A DNA stretch of 64,000 nt from Hemibagrus wyckioides (Eukaryota > Chordata > Actinopteri > Siluriformes > Bagridae). The position numbers and the translations under genes were made by a program. A model generated the notes under the pieces. That model did no database searches. It was not told the origin of the DNA and saw only the letters and a program-made list of their open reading frames with translations. The DNA lies in assembly GCF_019097595.1 (NCBI RefSeq), contig NC_080720.1:22516852-22580851 (forward strand), read 5' to 3'. Of the stretch, positions 1 through 64,000 are shown piece after piece (the first letter of the stretch is position 1; the number at the start of each line of letters is the position of its first letter).

Positions 1-204
1 AAAGCATTGATATGGCCCCTTTCCTTTTTGGAAAATTGTAACACAACGACTGTTCCAAATCATGTTAGTTAAATTATAGTCAATGTAGGTCATTAATTGA
101 GTGACCCAGAACAAGTAAAGTAAAACCATCTGAAATGCTCACTTTCAAAGACAGGAATAATGGGAGCACTTTGCATCCAACAATGTGATACATGTAATAC
201 AAGC

Positions 205-545
205 TGTAATATCTATTCATCCATTCATCCATCCATCCATCCATCCATATATCTATCCATCCATCTATCGTTTCTATCCTACACAGGGTTATGAGGAGCC
301 TATCCCAAGGGAATCGGGGCACAAGGGGCCAATTCATTCTAGCACACATCCATGTGCACACACACACACTACAGACAATTTAGAGATGCCAATCAGCCTA
401 CAGTGTATGGTGGAGGAAACCAGAGTACCCAGAGGACACCCCTGAAGCACAGGAAGAACATGCAAACTCCACACACACAGAGTGGAGGAGGGAACCGTAC
501 CTCCAATCCCTGAGGTGTGAAGCAAATGTGTTAACTGTGCCCCGT
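205..545 (+). repeat. Widespread teleost interspersed repeat, copy 1, with (ATCC)n at its start
   Basis: An (ATCC)-like microsatellite (about 212-269) leads into a run with ACACAGGGTTATGAGGAGCC, CAATTTAGAGATGCCAATCA, GGAGGAAACCAGAGTACCC and GAACATGCAAACTCC. The same ordered blocks recur elsewhere in this window in both orientations, so this is a dispersed repeat and the ATG frames inside it are not genes. I know this repeat as common in fish genomes but cannot name its class with certainty. Confidence 0.8.
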
Positions 546-1175
546 GTAATATCCAGAAATCTTTTATTATTTATGAATGATCTTTTATTATATATTTAAT
601 TAAGATTTTTTATTATTTAATATTCAAAATTGATGAAGTAAAAATACCAACACAGTTTACAATCCAACACAAATACTAACCTGACAGTTAAGATTAATAA
701 CTGCTCGTAGCTGGTAGCATGCAGTACACAAATGAGAGCCCACTAATCGGTCAGAGCTATTATTCAATATAACCAGTGCTAGCATAATTAAATGAAATAT
801 TACTAATCTTATCCAGAAAGGGCTGGTGTGGGCGCAGGTTTTCATTCTGACCGAGCAGAAGCCACACCTGATAGTCTACTGAAAGCCAAGATCAACTGAT
901 TAAACAAATGGACATCATCAGCTTGACTGGAAAGAAAACCTGCACTCACAGCATCTCTTTTGTAGTTAATTTTGAACCACCCGGTATTACATTAACTACC
1001 AAAGTTAAATGTAGCTACTTAGAAGATTAGGGATAATTAATTTCTGTGCACATTATATAATATGATATTTTAGGAATTTCAAACAAAGAAGTATATTTGG
1101 CCAAACTTGTTCTCATGATACTGGGCAGAAGAACACAGTACTATCTGCCAGAAAACAGTGCTGTTTTTTACTCAC

Positions 1176-52550
<51,375 letters not shown>

Positions 52551-52633
52551 CTTCAGTTGCCAAGGGCAAATATGACTCTCATCCAATTGCTTGTGAATGG
52601 AATAGTTTTTCCTCTTAAATCAAGATGTATAAT

Positions 52634-55055
52634 CTGTGGGAAAAGTAATTACAGAAATAATGAAAATGAGACATTTCAGGCCAAATGTGACAGCTTTTTT
52701 TTTTTTTTTTTTTACTTTGGGTTACAGACACATTAATGATTACACTTTTATTGAAGTTATCACCTTCAATTCAATCCAGAGACAAAAGTGAAAAAAATAT
52801 CAACAAGCTTCTTTTTTCACTGAGTGTTAAATATTTTAAAAAGGTTTTAAAAAGCGAGTAAGTAGATGGACTCCAAAAGTGATGAGTGTAATTATGCCAT
52901 TTTTATTGTGAAGCACTGATAAGTACATCAGGGGAACCATTTAACCTTTGGTTTTTGGAAAATATATTCCATACAGTTTACCTCAGTTTAAACTAAAAGT
53001 GGTGGTGTTAAGCCCCAACCCCTGAAAAATAAATAAATAAACAAATAAACAAACAAATAAATAAAATAAACATAAGCTTGCCTTATTACTATAATATCAC
53101 ATTGACCCCAATAACTATCTTCCCTCCTTCCCTATAAATATGAACTGTCGGCCTCTATACTCAAACTTTTCCGCTGCCACTCAGATACATACATAAATAT
53201 ATGCTAATTATAGCACCCTTTTCACCCTTTATATTTTTTTACTCGAAAGCTTCCAGGAAGCCTGCTGAAGGATGTTAGGCATTTTGAAAGACTGGAAGCG
53301 TGCCAAGCCTGAGATGGAATCACAAATCCTGCATTACGGAAGACAGCTGCTGAAAAAAATATTCTGAAAAAGCTCTTGATACTAAACATGTTATTATGGC
53401 CACCGTGCCCTAGATTGCCAAATGCTGTATGATAGCATGACGTTGAAAGCAGAACCAGGTGAAAAAAATTGAACACCTCCCGTCTCTCACAGATCAACTC
53501 AAAACAAGCTTCAATTCAGCCAAAAAAGTTTATAATGCAATCAAATCACGCTTTTCCACCTTGTTCATTAATTCAGCTCTTAAGATTTTGACTAGGTATG
53601 TTCTGATTTTAAATTTGATCATCATATCATGTTTGAATTCTAATTACAAGTTTCCTCAAGAACAGGACTCGATCCTGGGCATCTTTCTCCTGATCATGGG
53701 ACCCCTTTCCAGCTGGTTAAATTTGAAAATGTCATTTTATTTTATTTATTTATTTGTTTGTTTGTTTGTTTAATTTATTTATTTAATTATTTATTTTTTA
53801 CAGTACAGTAAATTTGTGTAATCAAGCAACTCTAGCATTTGGATTACATACACCAGCACAAACCAATATTAACTATATTTGTGATTGTCTACAGTGACTG
53901 CAGAAAGTCTGAAAAAATTGTAATATGAGCCTAAAAGAATCTACTGATGAATTTATTTGTGCATATGTTTATCAAGGGCATTTATATAAAATTATATTAG
54001 AGAAGCTGTCCACATTGTACATGATTATTATGCAACTTAGTCTCTCAGAGGAAAAAAAACTCATCTAGCTCATTTACAGCAGCTTCTATACATTAGTTGC
54101 TTGGCAACGTATCAAACTTTCACTGAAATACATTTTATAGAATGCATGAGAGTTTTCAAAACTAAAATCTACTACTAAGCTATTTCAAGAATGTGTCAGA
54201 AATGACTCTATCATTGCCAATTTCATGTGCAAGGTTGTTCTTACATATTACTACATATGACAAGACTTTCCAAGCTAATGAAACTTCTCTTCTTCTCTGC
54301 AAATGGAAATGGGCTCACAAGTCAGAATTTACAGGGGGAAAACTATGCACATTTTCAACATATCTGTATTACCATGCCACATTACCATATGACTTGCGAG
54401 TCTAAGTGTTTGCAGAAAAGAGGAGAAGCTTCACAGTTAGCTTGATTGAAATAAGTTGGTGCTGTATATCTGCAAGCAATGCATTCAAGCCAAAGTTTGG
54501 TACGTTTTATTATAATATGTAAGTTATTGTAATTTATGAATAATAATAATTCTAGTAGGTTTTTTTTTTTTTTTTTTGCGAGACAGGGCTGTTAATATGA
54601 GTACACACACACTGAAAACCTGAATCAGGAAAGCCGGGATATTCATCCGACGACTAACTCTTGTCAAAAAATGGGAGGCGGATACAAGTGCAAACAATTT
54701 ATTGTACAAAATGCAACACAAACACAAACAACCAAAACTGTGAAAAACAAAAACCATAAACTGTGAATAGAAAGCAAAAACAAAGACTATGGGCGAGACT
54801 GTGACACACACAACAAACATGACATGACAACAACAACAGCAACAAAAGCTTGACAAATAGACACTGAAAAACAGAATTTTATATAGGGGTGATGATTAGG
54901 GGTAATCGTGTCAGAAAGATTGTATTTACAAGTCGAACGCACGTGAACACCAATCTGTAATTAACAGTGAGAAACTATGGACTTTCTTTTAAACCTTGAA
55001 TTTCTGAGTTGGAGCTGTGTCAGTAAAACAATGTCAGAATTAAATTGATGCAATG
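52634..55055. other. 5' intron or flank, first part
   Basis: Upstream of the coding exon 1 acceptor. Holds poly-T at 52695-52713, (AAAT)n at 53028-53070, (TTTA)n at 53735-53800 and a poly-T at 54559-54578. No non-coding exon can be identified by sequence alone. Confidence 0.5.
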
Positions 55056-55059
55056 TCTG

Positions 55060-55465
55060 TAGTTGATAGTATACTTGGTTAAAACTGCATGTTTACTTAT
55101 CTCAAAAGCTGATTTCAGTTATTATGTTTAAAATATGCAGCAAGTTACTGAAATTCAAGCAAATTGGTTAACATGTAAGAACTATATGAGAGAAATGGTT
55201 TGACTGCAATATAACATGTAGTGACAAAGCTTATAGTACATAACTTCGGAAACTGATTAAAAATATATATATAAAAATAAAACACTTCTACACATTTTTT
55301 TTCTTCATTTTCTAAAATAAAGTTAAAAAAACTTTGCTGTCTGTATGTTGTAGTTAATTAAGAGAAGGTGTACCCCCATTTTGCTCCATCCGAAGTGACT
55401 GGAACGCAACTGATAACGTAATTACGACTTCCTCGTGAATACAAATTTCATAGAAGAACTTGAGC
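55060..55465 (+). repeat. Unclassified interspersed repeat, copy 2 (paired with 15905-16350)
   Basis: Shares TTTCAGTTATTATGTTTAAA, GCAGCAAGTTACTGAAATTC, GTAGTTAATTAAGAGAAGGT, TTTTGCTCCATCCGAAGTGA and GTAATTACGACTTCCTCGTG-type blocks with copy 1. Confidence 0.7.
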
Positions 55466-55529
55466 ACATGGTTATTGAATTAAAAATCACTGAAAATGCA
55501 TTTCATCTAGATTTTATATTTATATATAT

Positions 55530-55660
55530 CTGGTTTTACACCGGATGCACTTTCTGACCTTCCTGACACAGCCCTCCCATTTTATCTGAGCTAGGGACTG
55601 GCACTGACAGTTAAACCCTCAGTGACTGGGTTGGTTTCCTGCCCAGGAATCTGCGATACA
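55530..55660. repeat. Fish repeat of the GGATGCACTTTCTGACC type
   Basis: Contains CACCGGATGCACTTTCTGAC, CTTCCTGACACAGCCCTCCC and CTAGGGACTGGCACTGACAG. I recognise this as a common repeat end in fish genomes, probably LINE- or SINE-derived. Confidence 0.5.
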
Positions 55661-56334
55661 GCATATCCCCAAAAAAATATATATTAGTGTGTGTGGACCC
55701 TGGTAATTATGAAATGTATCCAAGACCTACTATCATAGTTAAAGGTATGTTTAGAATTATTAAAAAGAGCACAGAAAATACAATAGTACTGCAAATATAA
55801 AGAGATCTCAATCATTTTTACATATTCTAAAAAAAAAAAAAAAAAGCTTAAGATCATTGAGGCTTTTAGATATCTGCTACAGAAAGCTTTTGTACTTCAT
55901 TCAGTCTGCATTACCAACCGGAACCTTGGACAAATAGTTCAACTCTTATCTCCAAAAATCGCTTAAACCAATGAAACACTTCATACATTTCTCAAAATAA
56001 GCTTGTTCAACAATAACGCTGGCAACAACAAAAATAATACATTATCACTCGTAACACACTGACCTAAAAAACACTAACAACAGGGAGCATTACGTAAATG
56101 ATGAACTTCTGAGTTTTTTGAAGTTTTAATATTTTTTTCATTCTGGAATAACAATAACATGTTTTCACTTTATCGATTGTACTAAAATATATGTACTATA
56201 AAAAGAGCTGCATTTGTTTTTTTCTATATCTTTATATAAATATATCATTATTGTCATTTTTTGTTAACATTCACATTTTACTACTGCACTTAATTCATTA
56301 TGAAATCGTGTACTGCTTGGCATTGCTCTGTCCA

Positions 56335-56530
56335 CTGTGAATTATTATACTGTACTGTCCTACGCTTCCTTGTACATGTTTCCACACATGCACTTTCTGT
56401 AGTACTGTGTAGTATACTAGTTCTGTGTTGTCTCTTTTAGTTCAGTCTTTTGTGTAGCACCGTGGTCCTGGAAGAACATTGTTTCATTCCTGTATATAGT
56501 TAAAGTGATAATAAAAGCTACTTGACTTGA
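56335..56530 (+). repeat. Interspersed repeat 3' end (paired with 10540-10690)
   Basis: Contains CACTTTCTGTAGTACTGTGT, TTGTTTCATTCCTGTATATA and GTGATAATAAAAGCTACTTG. It is longer at its 5' side than the copy at 10.5 kb. Confidence 0.7.
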
Positions 56531-59500
56531 CTCATGATTAATCTCTCAGCCGCAGAACTTTCCTTCCCCACCAACTTGTCTTCTTTGATCCATCTTTCCA
56601 AACAAAATCATTCCAAAGCTGTCCTCTTTTACTAAAAGATGGTAATGAGTCTAAATGCAGGACACCTGAGTAGGCTTTCAGCTGAAAATGCTAATTTTGG
56701 GAATGATTATTATTTATTTCATTATTGTAAATGCTATTATTTTCTAAATATTTCAGTATGCCGAGCTGTACGAAAATCACAGTTTTTCTGTCTTGTGCTT
56801 CAAATATATAGTGTTTCGCAATTCATGGATTCACAGGTCTGCATAGACCTGTTTCCCTTACTGTGTGAAGAGACTTGACACATGTGACTTCAGTTTTAAC
56901 CCTTTGTACAAGTACACTGGTATTCTGTTCTGACGGCGGGATGGAAATCAGTATAAATAAATGAATTATTTTGTCACCGTAAGTCTTTCAGTTTGAGATG
57001 TGTTTTTACTACTTGCTGGGATAAACTTGAAAGTGGTTGAAGGTAACACATTTAAATTTTATATATACTTATGAATAAATATCTCTAAATATAGAGAGCA
57101 GAAATTGGTTTGATATAACCAGTACCTTAGAAGATATAAACAGCTGTGTGAAAAATAAACGTGTTTTTTTTTTTTTTTTTTTTTACTTTTCTATGAAAAT
57201 ATTGCCCCTAGTTTAGGCTAAATAAAAACAGAAATACTTATGAAAAACTACAGTCTTAAAGCCGAGATTTGTCTACTGCATCTTAGCAATTAAAAAAAAT
57301 ATATAATGTTTTTAAGTAAAATATATTTTTATTGGTTTCTTTTAGGGTTGAAAGTTAAAGTGTTAATATGTTTTGCCACTCTATGTTCTTCTCTAGGCTC
57401 ACTAAAGTGATTAAAGATTAAGAAAAGGTCAGAATGCATCGCTTGATTTTAGATGTGGCATGATAATGATACCAGCAACTGATATAATAAAGACATTATA
57501 CAACCTCCGGAATGCATCACAAGAGAGTGCAGATATTTTTTACAGCATAAAGACTGAGTAGCAAGGACATGCAATCTCATTTCAGGACCAAAATGTTCTT
57601 CAGAGTCGAAAAACATTGTCATTGCTTGCCAATAATGACCACCTTTCTGGTGTTACAATGTGGAGAAAACATTAAAACCTTTTCATTCCATCCAGCCTTT
57701 CAGACAAGCACGCCTTGCCTTGACATGAGCTGAATAGTTCCGTCGTGTTTAAAAAAAAAAAAAATGTCACCTCTTAGGTTCATAACTACATGTGCATACA
57801 GCCTGTTCTTTGGCTCCGATTCAAACAAAAGCCTCTCTTGTCTTCAACTAGCTGTGCTTCCTAACCTCATGAATAAAGATGTAGAGCAGGCATGATCTGC
57901 TGTCAGTGGATAGGTTGGCGTACACTTTGCAGACCTTCTGAGCTCCTGATGTAATTGTCTCTGGAAGGATTTGGCTGGTGTCTTAAAGGTTGGAGACATA
58001 TTATATTTATTTATTTATTTATTTTTACACTGGATGTACTCTCATACTGGATTACTTTCAACACACGGAGGGGGCAGGAGAATTAGCAGAAGCTTTCAAT
58101 TGCTTTTGCCGGCTATATTTATATTCAGCCTAATAATCCAGCAACAATCCAACTGGTAGGTCGATCTGAATTAAAAAAAAATGTATAGTATGCAACTCAG
58201 TTGGAGTAAAAAAAGAAAAAAAAATTTAGGGCGATCCAAAAAAACAAAACAAAACTTTTATGCGATCAAGATTTTTGGTAATCATTTAAAAAAAAAAATT
58301 AAATAGAGGAAAATTAAAAGAGTGAATGTTTGCATATTTTTTTTGCCTGTGTGTTCGGATCATTATGAGCGCCTGGTGCAATAAAACGATCCTCTTTTTA
58401 AAAAAATCTTAATTCATGTTACAGATTTGGATATATTTAGTATAAAAGAGTTGGGAAATAAGATGTGTCTGGGGTATCAGAGGGGTATCAGAGGGAGGTC
58501 TGTGGTCTGGGGGAGTGTCAGCCTAATATTTTGAGGCACATGCAGATGTAAACTGACCTCATTAAAGCTGGCTGAGTTTTTAATATTTGCCAGACATTCA
58601 AAGAGGTTTTAAAACTTGCACACAGTGAAAGGAAAGGAAAAAAAAATAGAAGCTTTAATAAGCTTTAATAAATTCTATATTTCTTGAAATAAAATCTATA
58701 TTTCTAGTACAGACTTTTAATGTTAGCATAATATGTGCATTTTTTTATATTCTTTTTTAACAGGAGCATCTTTATTCTGGCAAATATTAACTTTTTTTGT
58801 TTGTTTCATATGTGAACTTTACTGTGGTCACAAACACACTCCTGAGGTCTGCGTAATAATCGGACGTAATAATCGGATGGTGCAAATCATTTAAAACTGA
58901 TTACAAAACACTGGCGGAATGATTAAAAAGTGTGTGTGTGTGTGTGTAACTTTGGATTGGATTACATGTAGCATGCATATAGACTGAAATTCTATATTTC
59001 AATGTAGGATACATTTTGTGATTGTTGTGGCCGAAAGTGTTGTGGCTTTTGTCAATGTTTTTTTGTGCTTTTTTTTTTTTGGAAAACTACTTTTGTCTTT
59101 TAAACTACCAGTGAAGACGCATATGTAATTACTTTCTGTGATAGCAGCACTCATAAATTTGAAGATGGCTTTGGCTGAATGAGTGTTGTGATGACATCCC
59201 ACAACACATCTTGGCCCAAGTCTGTGGAAAATCTGCGATCATTTTTTCATGCTCCTCCGAATATCGTGTAGTGTACATGATTTCACAAAATCATAAAATT
59301 CTGGATGGGCTCACATAAACAATTCATTCAGAATCTTCAACCGGAAGAAATTCATCCTCATCATATATCATCATAATCAAAACATCATATGTTTATATAC
59401 ACCCGGCCAGTGATGTTGATATCTGTGTGAACTTTACAGAGTAGTACTTTTTAAAGATTATGCTGAGTCTCTTTGACTTGATTTTGGATTTATAACTCAT

Positions 59501-60935
59501 CCAGACCTCTTTAGACACTTTGTCAGGACAACAGCTACCCGCAGCATTTTTTTTCTGCTATCTTCTCTCTATTTTTGTCAAGATTTTACAGCATTAACAC
59601 GGACCACTTCTGCATTAAATAATTTATCCACTAAAGTTTACAAAATGTCAAAGAAAATTGAAAAATATAATAAAAATATTTCTTGACCTTGATGACCTTG
59701 TTTTAGCCTTCCTTCCAAAAGTGCACTTTTAAACAAATATAATGATTTGTTAAGAAGGCAAAGAAGAGTAAGAATGTTTATGATTTAAAAAAAAAAAAAA
59801 ACAACTCTACACAGTCATGAACCGTAATTACAACCAATCTTTGCCATGTCTTCATTTGAGCAGTGTGCTATTATTGGACTGTGAGAAGCAGAATGATCGG
59901 CTCAACATTGCACTTCCAAACAATAATGAGGCATGTCTGGCTTCACCTCTGTAATAGTGCTATGTAATGAACCCTGCCAGGGTAAATCAGGTGGCTTGTG
60001 GCACATACTTGCCCAACAGCCACTTTAAAAAATAAATAAAGAAAATAAAGAAACTATGATTTGCCAATGCAGGAAATGCAACTGGTAATAAGTGGTGCAA
60101 ATTGCCTTTTTAAAATGCACTGAAGCATATATGTGCTGCATTATATTAAAGTGTACAAAAAATGAGTTCAAGCTCATTTACCATGCGTAATTTATATGCT
60201 TGTCTTTTGATTTTTGCAGTTAATGGAGCAGATGCTTGTGGTTGAGTGTTACTGGCCCGAAACAGACAAAGCCTATCTCCAACCCTCACTCAAACCTACA
60301 GGCCTGAGGCAAAGATGAATGATACACGAAGCTAATCCATATTGTGCAGTTGTGTTACAAGTTCAATTTAATGCTATATGCTGAAACATATGACTTGACA
60401 CATAGCTTTGTGTAAATGCTTTCATATGGCACATGAACTCATTTGCAAAAAAAAAATGGTGCACATAAATTGCTTGGTATTTAATGGTTAGAAATGTACA
60501 AGAAAAGCCCATTACACAGTGTGTAGTGGAATGAATGTGCTCAGAATGGATTTTTGTGTTCTTGTCAGCCATGTTGTTTTGTGATGCAGCAAAGGCGGCA
60601 CTGAAATCGTTGAAGTAATTGCTCATCTGTCATTCAGTGCGTTGACCATGACATCTCCAGACTGGAGGGTGCATCAAGCGAAAATAAGAAAACATAATCA
60701 TAACTAATATGTAGCACATTTATCACAGGGGAAAAAAGAGATAGCACAAGTGCACAATAATATTGTCAATTCCTGGCTATCAGTCAAAAATGGTGTAGGA
60801 AAAAAAAAGAAAAAAGATAGCATAGTGTTCTATAATTCCAGTCTATTTTTTCAAGCACTGAAATGAGAATGTGGGCATATGTAATCTTTGAACAAAATGT
60901 TCTTAATGAAATGCCTGCGTTCATATGTTCATCTT
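56531..60935. other. 5' intron or flank, middle part, no gene recognised
   Basis: About 4.4 kb, AT-rich, with poly-T at 57161-57184, (TTTA)n at 58005-58024, (TG)n at 58932-58947 and several A/T homopolymers. 57560-57720 and 59820-59990 are more GC-balanced. No splice-bounded open frame or known domain is seen. Confidence 0.45.
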
Positions 60936-61085
60936 CAGTAAACGCTTAATTCTTGGTTTATCTGAAGCCTATACCAAATACTGGGCATGAGGCAGTAATA
61001 CACTCTTAATGGGATGCCTTTCTATTGCAAGGGACCCATTACACCTCCCCACCCCAAAAACCACACACAGACACACACATACACG
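60935..61085 (+). repeat. Widespread teleost repeat, decayed 5' part
   Basis: Contains ATCTTCAGTAAACGCTTAAT, CTGAAGCCTATACCAAATAC, GGGCATGAGGCAGTAATACA and a (CA)-rich end; same order as in 50445-50695. Confidence 0.65.
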
Positions 61086-61199
61086 CAAACAAAACCATAC
61101 ACTATATTCTAAAATATGACTTTAAAATATTTGTGCTTTTTCCCCAATGTTTTACACTTAACTCAATGTGGCAGGTATAACAAAAAAGGGGGTTTCGCA

Positions 61200-61420
61200 G
61201 CAATTCCATAAAAGAGCCATTTTTGGTTCCCCAAAGAACCTTTCAGTAAATGGTTCTTAAAAGAACCCTTTTTTTCTAAGTGCGATAAAGAATACTTTAT
61301 AGTCTAAAGAATCTTTTTTCCACTACAAAGAACTTTGTGCTATGGAAATATTCCATGGAGGTTTAAGGTTTTTCATAGAACTATAGATCCTAACAAAAAA
61401 CTATTATATTTAAGAGTGTA
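61200..61420. repeat. AAAGAACC-type teleost miniature repeat
   Basis: Contains AAGAGCCATTTTTGGTTCCC, CAAAGAACCTTTCAGTAAAT, GGTTCTTAAAAGAACCC, CTACAAAGAACTTTG and ends TTTAAGAGTGTA. The repeated AAGAACC/GGTTCTT motifs in both orientations are typical of an abundant fish miniature DNA transposon. Confidence 0.65.
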
Positions 61421-62690
61421 AAATATTTTTACTATGGGAGTAGCATATTCGTCATTCTCCTGGATCAAGCTGTACAACTCTGTAGCAGAAGAATATTTAT
61501 TATATCTTCTGAGCTCTGTATCTAATTTGTGCATGCTATAGGGGACAAAAAAAAACACCACTCAGGGTCCACTTTTCATTCATTTCTGCAATTAATACAG
61601 AATGCCTTAATAAATGTATGAATAGTGTAGCCTTAATCAAATCTCAGTTCACATGTACAGTGCAAACACACAAAACATACAACGTTATCTCACAATAGGG
61701 CAATGTTACGAAAGGAAACCTGAGCACCACTGGCATTCGTTTAATGGAGTTTCTTTCTCAATACTGCATTAGGTATAGCTGCACCCTCCGGTAATGGGCG
61801 TGTCATGAGAATAACTGTGTCGGGAAGCAGTAGGGAAAAATGTATTACTTAATCGTCTCATGTATTGTAATGGCCGTGTAATTTTTTTTTTTTCAATTGT
61901 TTAAAGCAGAACAAAATTATCATTTGGGTCCTTTGACAGGTTAATGCGCTGGGCTCACTGACCCATAAATATTAGTAGCCCTAAATAAGGCACATGGAGT
62001 GGATATAATACCATTTTGCAAATGATGATGTAAATGAACAGATATGCCGTAATGAAAATATGAAACATGTTTCCTTTATGGAATCTCAGCCATGATACTC
62101 ACTCAGAGGGTGCGACCGATTTCGACTTTCAGATGGTCAGCCGGGTGGTAAAATTATAAATGACTATTTATTTACACCCTTAACTGAGATAAAAGTCTAA
62201 AGCCGCAACAGATTGCATCGGCTTTGCCAAGAGCCTCGAATAAAATGGACAATCAATATGCACTCCGTTGTAAAACTATCTCTTCACACTGCACCCAAAA
62301 AAAGCTTGGAAAATAAAGTGACAAGTGCTTTATATAAAAGGAAGAATGTAATCAAAATGCCTTCTTCATGTAATACAAACCCATTATCAGATTATATGTT
62401 TTTTTTGTCTTTCTATATAGTACCTAACAAAAGCTTGGGGAAAGAACAGCGGAGTGGAGAGTGATTGAAATTCCAGGGGGTCCTTATTAGTGCAGATAAA
62501 ATGTAAGGGTGAATCCTGAGGATAAGTGGCAGGGCCGGGGGAGTAAGTGCACTTAACAGAGAGGGAAGGCAGCGGCCAGTGAGCCGTTCCACAAGCCCAT
62601 CATCACTCTGCCCTATTTCCCCCAGTCCATCAAACAGGCCTTGTCCCTTAAGCTCCAACTATCACCAAGGGAATTACAAAGAGAGAGAGA

Positions 62691-62732
<42 letters not shown>

Positions 62733-64000
62733 TTTGCTTGATCTATCTTGATTTTACCAATTAATTGTAAATATTAAAGGTATACAGTTTGGCCTTAGCT
62801 GTTATTTTCAAATATATATGGGGATGATATGTACAGCAGAATGGATGTCTTATGTACAGGTGTAGTAGGAAATATATATAAGCCCTACAGGACTTAAGTG
62901 TCTGAATGCTACATTTAAATTAATATATTTGATGATAAAGATTGCTGTATTTACACTGTGATTCACAACTTATTATCTATATTCAGAGGATCAAAAACTA
63001 CTGACATGGTTTTAACATCAAATTAACATATCGGCCCTGACCTGCATATAATATTTAAATCAAACAATTCAAAAATAACCTAGGCTGCTAAAATGTGTCT
63101 GCCCTCCTGCAGCTTTCTTTCCCTCTCTCTCTACTCCTTTCTTTTTTGATAACCCGATTTATGATTCATGTTTTGTAGTGTGCAACTCCTTTCCACACCA
63201 CAAGCTGAATTTGACCCGCAGTGCCGGACTACAAGACCAAACCACTTTCCTTTTGCTTTAGAGGGCACAGCTGCCAGGCAAATAAAGAACATTTCTTATG
63301 TTTACAGATGGAAAATTGAGTCTTGGGAAATTTTATTCCTCCCGATAGCAGGTTATTATAATGTCATGTAATGTAATGTTGTAATGATAATATTATGGAT
63401 TATAAATATATCTTTTTGCCCCCCCTCCATGAGGGCCCCTGTTACTTAGTTAATAGTATTGAAATTTGACAGGATTATTAGAAAATATTAAAAGAGAGAA
63501 CCAGAGTGAAATGAGTGCTGGAGTAAAATGTGTAAAACAAAATAGTTTAATAAATCATAAAATCATGTAATATCAAACATTTTATTAAGCACCTAAATAT
63601 AGCTCTCGTGTTATGCCTCATATAGCAGTAGAGATGAGATACGAGGCTTTAACAGTCTCAGTAGATAAGAGTTCAGCACTGCTCTGGCATGTTTAAACAG
63701 AATTCTGCATACTGCTCTTCCCCAATGTTCTCACCTCTAATTTGGCTGTGCTTGTTAGCTACAAAATGGGATAAGCCAAGCATTCCAGATGCACCTATAA
63801 ATAAACATGAATATGAGGAAACCAGTCCCCTTCTGAAAATTGCATGATGGGAGATGAGATGAGTATAGAACTCAACATTTCAACACCATCTAATCTATCT
63901 GTCTTTATCTCTCGGTTACTTTCTACATCTCTTTTTCACTCATTTTCTCAGTGCTTCCACTCTATTTTTCGATCCTCTCTCTCCCTCTTTGTCCTCCTTC
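61421..64000. other. 5' intron or flank, right end
   Basis: Holds the (GA)n tract at 62680-62728, a short pyrimidine-rich stretch at the end (63890-64000) and otherwise unassigned sequence. 62480-62680 is relatively GC-balanced. No exon or promoter could be supported. Confidence 0.45.
62680..62728. repeat. (GA)n microsatellite
   Basis: About 48 bases of nearly pure GA. Confidence 0.97.

Noticed and set aside
205..270. CRISPR-like or satellite array
   Set aside because: A simple ATCC microsatellite without spacers, in an animal genome.
1..1173. Second half of Ig6 (next contactin exon)
   Set aside because: No segment encodes a GDLMIRN-like or Y-x-C motif on the minus strand; it must lie outside the window.

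Overview
This is an AT-rich vertebrate genomic window, almost certainly from a teleost fish. An otophysan, possibly a catfish, is my guess from the style of the repeats. It holds one recognisable protein-coding gene, a contactin, on the minus strand. The best paralogue match is contactin-3 (cntn3). Twelve coding exons can be placed with consistent GT-AG junctions and reading phases. From 5' to 3' (high to low coordinate) they encode the signal peptide and immunoglobulin domains Ig1 to Ig5 plus the first half of Ig6, 559 residues in all. The rest of Ig6, the four fibronectin type III domains and the GPI-anchor signal expected of the family lie beyond the left edge. A non-coding first exon and the promoter are expected beyond the splice acceptor at 52634-52635 but were not found.

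Layout: 1-1175 is downstream intron. 1176-13675 holds nine compact exons (Ig2 second half to Ig6 first half) with introns of 0.4-4.7 kb. 13676-52495 is four long introns (about 8.3, 9.0, 13.4 and 7.8 kb) separating the exons for Ig2 first half, Ig1 second half, Ig1 first half and the signal peptide. 52496-52633 is the first coding exon. 52634-64000 is upstream intron or 5' flank with no exon seen.

The introns are full of decayed mobile elements. They include Tc1-type copies (26.3, 28, 34 and 48.6 kb), fragments carrying a fossil Myb/SANT-like domain (about 14 and 50 kb), LINE 3' ends (3.1 and 30 kb), tRNA-derived SINEs, a solo LTR with TATA box, polyadenylation signal and a 5-bp target duplication (17.6 kb), a second possible solo LTR (20.5 kb), inverted-repeat elements, and at least ten copies of one widespread fish repeat. 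Long purine tracts and other microsatellites are also frequent.

No operon, CRISPR array, RNA gene or second protein gene could be supported. Every other long ATG-started reading frame looks like a chance or repeat-derived frame. I found no convincing undescribed system. The most useful observations are the reconstructed exon set (including an exon with no ATG frame), its phase-1 modular layout, and several nested or duplicated repeats.
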